Assembly (NCBI GenBank): GCA_016927115.1
Contig: JAFGNH010000050.1
Coordinates: 1-47,631, forward strand
From: Anaerolineales bacterium
GTDB lineage: Bacteria; Chloroflexota; Anaerolineae; Anaerolineales; E44-bin32
Direction: 5' to 3'
Length of the DNA stretch: 47,631 bases
Shown: piece by piece, positions 41,844 through 47,631 of the stretch
Layout of the letters: each line of letters opens with the position of its first letter
Numbering within the stretch: the first letter of the stretch is position 1
The notes under the pieces: generated by a model
Told to the model about the DNA's origin: nothing
What the model saw: the letters and a program-made list of their open reading frames with translations, nothing else
Database searches by the model: none
Position numbers and translations under genes: made by a program

Positions 41844-43016
41844 TCAGGATGGGGTAACCGTCGCTGCCGCCTCTGTGTCATAAAGCAGATATCCATCGAC
41901 GATCCAGCCTTCTTCACCCTCAACCGTCTCGATCAGCCACCAGCGCACACCCTCTTCATCGAAAACCCCGTCCAGCACATAGACCAGTGAACCTTCCATC
42001 ACCCCCTGGATCACTTCCCCATTCGGAACCATGCGCAGGAACACGCCCATGCCGCCGGTGTTGACGATATTCGCGGGCATAGGTGTGGCGGTAGCCGTGG
42101 CTGTATTTGTTGCTGTACCGGTTGGTGTTGCTGAAGGAGATGGCGTAGCCGATGGCAGCGGTGTATTGGTGATGGTTGCCGTTGCGGTCGCCGTGGGTGT
42201 TTGTGTCAGTGTGGGGGTTGGAGTGGGCATTGCCGCGGCAACCGATGCACCGGCAGCGGCTACTGCCCCAATTGCGATCACACCCACCAGCACAATGGTG
42301 ACAACCAGCGAATGGCCTCCACCTATCAGAGGACGAAAGCCGGAGAGCACAAGCGTCAGCAGCGAGGACGCCACAGCAGCAGCCAGGTATACCCCTGCAG
42401 CAAGCAGGGCTCCCTGCCACAGATCCGGACTACTGACAGCCAGGCCCTGCATCCCGGCTCCGAGCGGGAACAGGATGCTGTATACCAGGATCACACCCGC
42501 AGGGAATATCACCTTCTGCTCTCGCTGCAGCTGCAGCGTCTGCCAGATCGAAGCCACCAGAACCAGGGCCAGTTCAATGAAATGAACACCCGCCTGGCTC
42601 ACCGCCAGCACAGGGCCTGCTTCTACAGGCGGAAGAACAAAATTCAGAAGCCAAACCGGCGCAGCCATAGCGGCGAGTAACACACTCAGACTGAGGATCT
42701 GCCGCAAAAAGAAGGGTGCCGATCCGGAAATCGCAGAAAGCGCCAGACCGAACAGGATCATCATAGAAGGCCCGAGAACAACAGCGACTACCAGCAATGA
42801 GATCAGGTTGTAATGCAAGCCTATCCCCATCAGCAACCCGGCGATCAGTGCGGAAAGGAAGACCATTACATCCGGCGTTACAAAGTGGCCGAGATCCTCC
42901 AGGTAACGTTCGCGTTCATCGGCCTGCAGCTGGGTCAGTCGCCGTTTTGCTCTGCGCCGCCGGGCTGCCGAGGTGTGATCGGGTTCATGGGAAAATTCAG
43001 GAAAGTCGTTGTTCAT
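41844..43016 (-). CDS. Multi-pass membrane protein with Thr-Pro linker and SH3-like domain
   Basis: 390 residues. A basic, charged N-terminus (ARRRRAKRRLTQ, residues 18-30) precedes about seven to eight membrane helices (about 50-255). The first helices read LIAGLLMGIGLHYNLISLLV and GPSMMILFGLALSA, faintly like DUF389 proteins. Residues 260-315 are an almost pure Thr/Pro/Ala linker. The C-terminus is a bacterial SH3-like domain (VFLRMVPNGEVIQGVMEGS, WWLIETVEGEEGWIVDGYL), predicted outside the cell and perhaps binding the wall. The start overlaps the stop of the HAD gene (ATGA). Confidence 0.8.
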   Translation of the reverse strand: MNNDFPEFSHEPDHTSAARRRRAKRRLTQLQADERERYLEDLGHFVTPDVMVFLSALIAGLLMGIGLHYNLISLLVVAVVLGPSMMILFGLALSAISGSAPFFLRQILSLSVLLAAMAAPVWLLNFVLPPVEAGPVLAVSQAGVHFIELALVLVASIWQTLQLQREQKVIFPAGVILVYSILFPLGAGMQGLAVSSPDLWQGALLAAGVYLAAAVASSLLTLVLSGFRPLIGGGHSLVVTIVLVGVIAIGAVAAAGASVAAAMPTPTPTLTQTPTATATATITNTPLPSATPSPSATPTGTATNTATATATPMPANIVNTGGMGVFLRMVPNGEVIQGVMEGSLVYVLDGVFDEEGVRWWLIETVEGEEGWIVDGYLLYDTEAAATVTPS

Positions 43017-43480
43017 CGGCGTAAACTGGCTGTCATTCTGACAGGCTTCAACAGCAGGTTCAATCCTGCAAGGATATCCGGGACCAGAAGATCTGCCTTG
43101 AACAGTGTCTCTACAGCAGTGCCTTCCAGAGAAGCAATACAGATACCCACATCCGCTGCTTCCAGCATTCCGGCATCGTTCGCACCCTGTCCCATTGCCA
43201 CCACCCCTCCACTGAGTTGGTGCACATAATCCGCCTTCGCCCGTGCTTCTGCACCCGCAGGAATCCGTATTGCTGTCAGCCCCAGCTGCTGATCAATCTC
43301 CTTCTGTCTGCCGTGTGTATCAGCCGTCAGCAGGTGTATATCAACCAACCCCGAAAGAGCTTCATACGCCTCCTTCACCCCTGGAAGCAGGATACCATCC
43401 ACCGCGATAGTCCCGTTAACATCCGAGACGAGATGGGATATCGAAAAATCACCAACTCCGGGAATGGAAAACCGGATCAT
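43013..43480 (-). CDS. HAD-superfamily protein with altered motif I
   Basis: 155 residues from the ATG at 43480 (GGAGAGGG upstream); an ATG at 43597 would add 39 unmatched residues. It is a compact HAD core without cap. Motif I is VSDVNGTIAVDG, motif II falls in IHLLTADTHGR, and motif IV is VVAMGQGANDAGMLEAADVG. It resembles the soluble P-type-ATPase-like HAD proteins (COG4087 type). The second Asp of DxDGT is Asn, which usually removes the acid/base needed for phosphatase turnover. First gene of the minus-strand cluster. Confidence 0.82.
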   Translation of the reverse strand: MIRFSIPGVGDFSISHLVSDVNGTIAVDGILLPGVKEAYEALSGLVDIHLLTADTHGRQKEIDQQLGLTAIRIPAGAEARAKADYVHQLSGGVVAMGQGANDAGMLEAADVGICIASLEGTAVETLFKADLLVPDILAGLNLLLKPVRMTASLRR

Positions 43481-43531
43481 AACCCTCTCCAGAAAACGTC
43501 TGCTTAAACTGCTGCAGTTTGATATGGCCGC

Positions 43532-43560
43532 ATTATAGCATTCCATTGTGGTGAAACCAA
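43532..43560 (-). promoter_or_regulatory. Promoter of the HAD-membrane-SH3 unit
   Basis: On the minus strand, TTGGTT (43560-43555), 17-base spacer, TGCTATAAT with a perfect extended -10 (TATAAT 43537-43532). About 50 bases before the HAD start. Confidence 0.7.
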
Positions 43561-43623
43561 ATCCTTTATTTATATGAACAACCCGATAAACCGGCACACA
43601 TTAATACCGGTTTCTTTTTGGGA

Positions 43624-43651
43624 TTGACAAATCCGCGAATCAATATACAAT
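43624..43651 (+). promoter_or_regulatory. Promoter of the gntR-SPFH unit
   Basis: TTGACA (43624-43629), 16-base spacer, TACAAT (43646-43651). The -10 is the first bases of the first operator repeat. Confidence 0.75.
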
Positions 43652-43689
43652 TATACAAAGATACAATTGTACAATTATACAAAGATACA
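43646..43689. repeat. Direct-repeat operator array upstream of gntR
   Basis: A 20-base sequence beginning TACAATTATA occurs identically at 43646-43665 and 43670-43689, a 24-base period. The palindrome TACAATTGTA (43662-43671) spans the junction. It covers the -10 and the transcription start, as expected for an autorepressor site. Confidence 0.75.
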
Positions 43690-43708
43690 TTTTCTTATTG
43701 GAGGTTGC

Positions 43709-44128
43709 ATGCAGATTAATATTGACCTGCTCTCCAAAGTACCGATCTACGTTCAGGTAATCGATCAGATCAAGCACAAAATAGCCGCAGGAACACTTCA
43801 ACCCGGCGACCAGCTGCCCACAGTCCGCCAAATGGCCGCTGACCTGCGGGTGAACTTTAACACCATTGCCAGAGCATACCGCATGCTGGATGAAGAAGGG
43901 CTGATTTCCACACAGCACGGTCGCGGCACGTACATTCTCGCCCCGGCCAGTGAAGCCAATGGCGAAACACTGCGGCGCCAGGATCTCGATTGGCTGACAC
44001 GACACTTCCTCAATGAATCCGCCAATCTGGAGTATTCCGCAGAGGAAGTACACCGGGTTTTTGAGCAACACATGAAGAACTGGCTGGAGGCCGGATCACC
44101 GCCGCCAGAACACAATGAACAAGAATGA
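43709..44128 (+). CDS. GntR family transcriptional regulator (YtrA-like)
   Basis: 139 residues from the ATG at 43709 (GGAGG seven bases upstream). A winged helix-turn-helix opens the protein: VPIYVQVIDQIKHKIAAGTL, PGDQLPTVRQMAADLRVNFN, and RMLDEEGLISTQHGRGTYIL. After the domain only about 60 residues remain, rich in acidic helix, so it belongs to the short YtrA branch without a large ligand domain. It probably represses its own operon by the repeats over its promoter. YtrA regulators commonly precede ABC transporter genes; here a stomatin-like gene follows after 8 bases. Confidence 0.92.
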   Translation: MQINIDLLSKVPIYVQVIDQIKHKIAAGTLQPGDQLPTVRQMAADLRVNFNTIARAYRMLDEEGLISTQHGRGTYILAPASEANGETLRRQDLDWLTRHFLNESANLEYSAEEVHRVFEQHMKNWLEAGSPPPEHNEQE

Positions 44129-44136
44129 GGTGAAAG

Positions 44137-45066
44137 ATGAACAACACAAGAAATCGACATATGGTCAAAGAATATACCCCTGCACGGGTTAATGGGATCG
44201 CCGGAACACTCTTCGGCCTTGCTATTACAGCTGCTAGTCTTGGAGAAGTCTGGCTGGCATTGAATCAGGCTCCTGTCTGGCTGCTGATCCTGTTCCCTGT
44301 AGGGATGTCATTGATCGGCGTACTGCTTTTGATTGCGCTGAAAATCGCCAACCAGTGGGAAAAGGCTGTCGTACTGCGCTTCGGAAAATTCCGCGGGCTG
44401 ATGGGACCCGGCCTTTTCTGGATCATTCCAGTTGTAGACACCATCGCACAATGGATAGATCACCGTGTTATGGTCACTCCGTTCAGCGCTGAGAAAACTC
44501 TCACAAAGGATACGGTCCCGGTGGATGTTGATGCCGTCCTTTTCTGGATGGTCTGGGATGCTGAGAAAGCGGCACTTGAAGTAGAGGACTACCGTATGGC
44601 GATCTCCTGGGCTGCGCAGACTGCTCTGCGTGAAGTGCTCGGGCAGATGGACCTTGCCGACATCCTTGTCGGGCGTGCAAAAATGGACGCGGAGCTCCAG
44701 CGCATCATCGATGAACGCACCACCCCCTGGGGTATCACTGTGCAGTCGGTGGAAATACGCGACGTGGTCATCCCCCAGGAACTGGAAGATGCCATGTCCC
44801 GTCAGGCCCAGGCCGAGCGCGAACGCCAGGCACGTATCATCCTCGGGGAATCCGAAAAACAGATCGCCGATAAATTTGCAGATGCTTCAAAAGCCTATAT
44901 TAACAATCCCACGGCCCTTCACCTGCGCGCGATGAATATGCTCTTCGAAGGCCTGAAAGAAAAAGGAGCCCTGGTCATCGTCCCCAGCAGCGCGGTGGAC
45001 ACCATGAACCTGGGTGGGCTGAGCGGCATGGTCTCCCTGGCAAAGAACACTCCCATCGAAGAGTAG
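44137..45066 (+). CDS. SPFH domain / stomatin-like (slipin) membrane protein
   Basis: 309 residues. Two adjacent hydrophobic segments (about 20-45 and 48-70) anchor it. The SPFH domain follows: VVLRFGKFRGLMGPGLFWIIP, VDVDAVLFWMVWDAEKAALEV and LREVLGQMDLADILVGR (about 75-215). A charged coiled coil follows, AQAERERQARIILGESEKQI, which in slipins drives oligomer ring formation. Such proteins organise membrane microdomains and often pair with an NfeD-type protease partner; none is present here. GAGGTGAAAG precedes the ATG. Co-transcribed with gntR. Confidence 0.92.
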   Translation: MNNTRNRHMVKEYTPARVNGIAGTLFGLAITAASLGEVWLALNQAPVWLLILFPVGMSLIGVLLLIALKIANQWEKAVVLRFGKFRGLMGPGLFWIIPVVDTIAQWIDHRVMVTPFSAEKTLTKDTVPVDVDAVLFWMVWDAEKAALEVEDYRMAISWAAQTALREVLGQMDLADILVGRAKMDAELQRIIDERTTPWGITVQSVEIRDVVIPQELEDAMSRQAQAERERQARIILGESEKQIADKFADASKAYINNPTALHLRAMNMLFEGLKEKGALVIVPSSAVDTMNLGGLSGMVSLAKNTPIEE

Positions 45067-45140
45067 GCCGATTAAAACGGGGGGGAGCCTGTTGTCCAGC
45101 CCGTCCCCACCCGTTCACGGGCAGCCTGAGAGGAGATACG

Positions 45141-45368
45141 ATGACAGATACACTAAAGTGGGAATATTTTGTTGAAACATTCGGCGGTGGCATACGCGGC
45201 GTCAATATGGAGGAAGTCCAGGCCGGGCTGAACGAATTGGGGGAACAGAGCTGGGAAGTCCTGGGTGTGCACCAGATGCAGGGCACTTCCAAATTGTGCG
45301 TTTTCGCCAAACGCCCGCTGACCGAAGCTGTACGCAAGCAGCGATCCAGAGAAGAACGAGGCTGGTAA
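45141..45368 (+). CDS. DUF4177-like small protein
   Basis: 75 residues. WEYFVETFGGG opens it, LNELGEQSWEVLGVHQM and LCVFAKRP follow: the DUF4177 pattern (W-E-Y, then LNELGxxGWELV, then a final strand ending in F-K-R). These small alpha/beta proteins have no known function. AGGAG precedes the ATG. It lies 74 bases after the SPFH gene and before a strong terminator, so it is probably the third gene of the gntR operon. Confidence 0.75.
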   Translation: MTDTLKWEYFVETFGGGIRGVNMEEVQAGLNELGEQSWEVLGVHQMQGTSKLCVFAKRPLTEAVRKQRSREERGW

Positions 45369-45380
45369 TTACCGCATAAA

Positions 45381-45421
45381 GAATTTGGACAACGCAAAAC
45401 GTTGTCCAAATTCTGTTTTTT
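45381..45421. terminator. Bidirectional intrinsic terminator
   Basis: Stem of 14 bp (GAATTTGGACAACG with CGTTGTCCAAATTC) around CAAAA, then TGTTTTTT on the plus strand; the minus strand has TTCTTTAT. It ends the gntR operon and the convergent beta-helix gene. Confidence 0.9.
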
Positions 45422-45474
45422 TCTATTGTGCCTGCACACCCTGATTACCGGGTACGCAGATTTTGCAGCTTTTC

Positions 45475-47280
45475 CTACTCGCTTTCAGAAGCCCTTTCGA
45501 CCAGCACAAAAATGCCGGGTTCCGGCCAATGAGCAACGATTTTTCCACCGGGTTTGCGCTCGTGGGGGATCAATTCGAATGGAATTTCCTCCCACGCTCC
45601 TGCATCCGCATCCCAAAACAGCACAGCGAAAGTGCGCTCCATCTTGTATGCCGGGATGTAGAATTCGATCGTGATCTGGTGTTCCTCGTTTTCGTAGGCA
45701 TCATCGGGGAGCAGAGCATTCAGCAGCAGGATGTTCAGGCCTGCCAGGAAGGTATCATCCTCGAGCAGATCCGCCGGCAGCTCTTTCTCCAGCAGCGCCA
45801 GCACCTTGGCCCTTGGAATTTCCTCTTCATCCGTTTTGACAATCGGCGGGATGATCACCAGCGTGCCATTGCCGGGATTGATGATGGTCGGTTCAGTTTC
45901 ACTCAGCTTCACACCGAGATATACGGGTTTCTCTTCGTCATCGCAGCTGCCCGGGCACGGCAGGTAGGTAACCGTTTCGCCCACCGGCACCAGTATCGAT
46001 CCCAGAGTGTTGTTGGCAAACTGGTTGCACTTGAACATCACCGAACCGCTTTCCGGATCAGCGAAAACTCCGAAGCCCTGATTATCCTTGAACCTGCTGA
46101 ATTTGATCTCGATGATGTTCTCAAGATCAGCCACCGAGAACGCAGCCGCAGCGCCATCTTCTTCATTTCCGGACGCCTCTACACCCTGCAGGTAAATCGG
46201 GCCGCCGTCGCTCTCAAGATAGAGGCCGTTTCCATACTCGCTGGCCGGGCTGGTATTGTTATTGTAGCTTCCACCGTGGACAGTAATTCCGTCCGCCTCT
46301 ACCCAGGCACCGTCGCCGTCGAGGTTACCGCTGGCCTGCACATCCTCCAGCAGTACTTCTCCGTCGGCAAACACCTGCAGCCCACCTTGCTCGCCATCAG
46401 TGGCTGTCGTGTTGTTGTCGTTGAATGTGCTGCTGTTGATGGTGACGTTACCGGTAGCATCAACATAGGCACCAACACCGGCGTTCCCGTTGGCTTCCAC
46501 GTCCTGCAGCACAACATCCCCGGTTTGAGTCTCGATGACGATGCCATCTGAAGTTGTATTATTGACTACAACGTCATCCAGGGTCATGGTACCGCTGTTG
46601 TCTGTGGCAGTGAACCCCTCGGTGATAGTGAAGCCCCGCAGCAGGAAATCAAGCATGTTGCGGATGGTCAGAGACCCGGTGATTGTCGTATTGGAACTGT
46701 CTCCGTCACTTATTAGCTCCAGGGAGTCCGGAGTACTTGTGCCTCCGTCCCAATCATCTCCATCAATGACTGGATTTTCAGTGAAATTCTGTGCTTCCAC
46801 ATAGACTCTGTTTTCATCGGGTGTCAAGCCGTTGGTTGCGAGGTAATCAATCGCATCCTGTATTGCGGTAAAGCTGTTCAGTGCACCGCTGATGTAGAAG
46901 TAGGGATCAGGCAGAGGAGCATTTGCCTGATCAGCAGATGTAGAGTCAGCGGCGGGTTCATCGATAGGTGTCTCGGAAGCAGGTTCTTCAAAAGCTGATT
47001 CTCCGGCAGGAGGCACCTCATCTCCTTCTGAAGCTGATTCCCCGGCAGGAGGTGCCTCATCTCCCTGTGTGCTGGTAGACCCCACCTCTGCAGGCGCTTC
47101 CTGTGCTGGAGGCGGTGCCTCTTCAGCGGGCGCATCTCCTGTTTCCTGGGATTCTGCTGTCGGCTCCGGTGCTGGTTCATCCGCATAGACACTGAAAAAA
47201 GCTGGCGTGAATGCAGCGAAGGTGAGTGCCAGCACCAGTGCAGCAGAAAGCAAGCGCTGGTTGTGCCAATATGATCTCAT
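45475..47280 (-). CDS. Secreted right-handed beta-helix protein
   Basis: 601 residues. The signal peptide MRSYWHNQRLLSAALVLALT... probably is cleaved after SVYA (residue 33). Residues 35-125 are a Pro/Glu/Ala low-complexity region with a 13-residue repeat (PPAGESASEGDEV). Residues about 128-440 are short repeats rich in Asn, Asp, Gly and Val, such as GDVVLQDVEANGNAGVGAYV, as in parallel beta-helices of pectate-lyase-like proteins. A C-terminal domain of about 150 residues follows. There is no sorting signal, catalytic residue set or C-terminal membrane helix, so it is likely a released or wall-associated surface protein. GGAGGG precedes the ATG. Confidence 0.83.
   Translation of the reverse strand: MRSYWHNQRLLSAALVLALTFAAFTPAFFSVYADEPAPEPTAESQETGDAPAEEAPPPAQEAPAEVGSTSTQGDEAPPAGESASEGDEVPPAGESAFEEPASETPIDEPAADSTSADQANAPLPDPYFYISGALNSFTAIQDAIDYLATNGLTPDENRVYVEAQNFTENPVIDGDDWDGGTSTPDSLELISDGDSSNTTITGSLTIRNMLDFLLRGFTITEGFTATDNSGTMTLDDVVVNNTTSDGIVIETQTGDVVLQDVEANGNAGVGAYVDATGNVTINSSTFNDNNTTATDGEQGGLQVFADGEVLLEDVQASGNLDGDGAWVEADGITVHGGSYNNNTSPASEYGNGLYLESDGGPIYLQGVEASGNEEDGAAAAFSVADLENIIEIKFSRFKDNQGFGVFADPESGSVMFKCNQFANNTLGSILVPVGETVTYLPCPGSCDDEEKPVYLGVKLSETEPTIINPGNGTLVIIPPIVKTDEEEIPRAKVLALLEKELPADLLEDDTFLAGLNILLLNALLPDDAYENEEHQITIEFYIPAYKMERTFAVLFWDADAGAWEEIPFELIPHERKPGGKIVAHWPEPGIFVLVERASESE
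46992..47064. repeat. 39-base tandem repeat in the beta-helix gene
   Basis: Two near-identical copies of about 34 bases (from 46992 and from 47031) encode the 13-residue Pro/Gly/Glu/Ser repeat. Such repeats change number readily. Confidence 0.6.
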
Positions 47281-47514
47281 AATGTCCCTCCTGAAAATAT
47301 GAAATAAAATCCGAATACAAATTTATAAATATAAGAATAACGTAGCTGAGAAGAAAAAAGCCTGCGCATTTCTATCATAGGTTATTGGTATACCCTCCCG
47401 AATGGGACATTAGTACTGGAGGACTATTGAAGTGTTTTACAAAGGCGAAACGGGTGGGAAGGTTTAACCTGTGAGCGCAGCGCCAAAAAAACCGGCAGAA
47501 GTCAAAATCAAACC

Positions 47515-47542
47515 TTGAAGTCGGGCATACCCGCGGTATAAT
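47515..47542 (+). promoter_or_regulatory. Promoter of the tRNA-Val gene
   Basis: TTGAAG (47515-47520), 16-base spacer, perfect TATAAT (47537-47542), 12 bases before the mature tRNA 5' end. Confidence 0.8.
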
Positions 47543-47554
47543 GTGTGCACATTC

Positions 47555-47631
<77 letters not shown>

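Noticed and set aside
42060..42240. Simple-sequence stretch that resembles a tandem repeat array
   Set aside because: It is the degenerate Thr/Pro/Ala linker of the membrane-SH3 protein; no regular period at DNA level.
45463..46551. Long plus-strand open frame of 362 codons
   Set aside because: It is antisense to the beta-helix gene, has no signature, and owes its length to the codon pattern of the repeats on the other strand.

Overview
The window (47,631 bases, GC roughly in the low-to-mid 50s by eye) is ordinary bacterial chromosome with dense gene packing and no mobile element. Several traits point to Chloroflexota, most likely Anaerolineae. Surface proteins carry Thr-Pro rich linkers next to SH3 domains. 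There is a fused phosphoglucose/phosphomannose isomerase, a T-box ahead of pheST, a UMF1-type transporter and a type III pantothenate kinase. No LPS genes are seen. This assignment is inference; the sequence carries no rRNA to settle it.

Region by region. 1-7500: 2H phosphoesterase (cut by the window start), rdgB, a DUF177 protein plus the primary-type sigma factor, then on the other strand pncC and a DUF6504-like protein, then xseA-xseB-DUF212, an SRPBCC protein and a HAD phosphatase. 7500-16300: patatin, flavodoxin and CoA-binding protein, three lipoproteins (two of them paralogues of an unrecognised family), murJ, and an FGE-fold lipoprotein. 16650-25350: nitrilase-type hydrolase, a phenylalanine T-box with pheS-pheT, a URO-D family protein, a GAF protein, a cold-shock protein, a deoxyribosyltransferase-like protein and a cyclic-nucleotide-binding domain protein. 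25650-33570: a large membrane protein, mobA, a small unknown, a C69 peptidase, a transporter with an extra domain, and coaX. 33960-43500: a 1494-residue hybrid histidine kinase, convergent with a minus-strand cluster (HAD, membrane-SH3 protein, rsmI, pgi/pmi, beta-propeller protein). 43600-47631: a GntR regulator with a repeated operator, a stomatin-like SPFH protein, a DUF4177-like protein, a secreted beta-helix protein, and tRNA-Val(CAC) ending exactly at the window end.

The most interesting signals are regulatory and architectural. At four genes (xseA, murJ, mobA, rsmI) a clear -10 box sits 6-7 bases before the start codon, as expected for leaderless mRNAs. The GntR gene has a 20-base direct repeat with a 24-base period over its promoter. 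Two FNR/CRP-like palindromes precede the flavodoxin and patatin genes. The transporter has a 150-residue insert. The two lipoproteins share four cysteines and a conserved C-terminal motif. A consensus promoter between two convergent genes reads straight into a 16-bp hairpin. I see no CRISPR array, insertion sequence, prophage or recognisable defence system.
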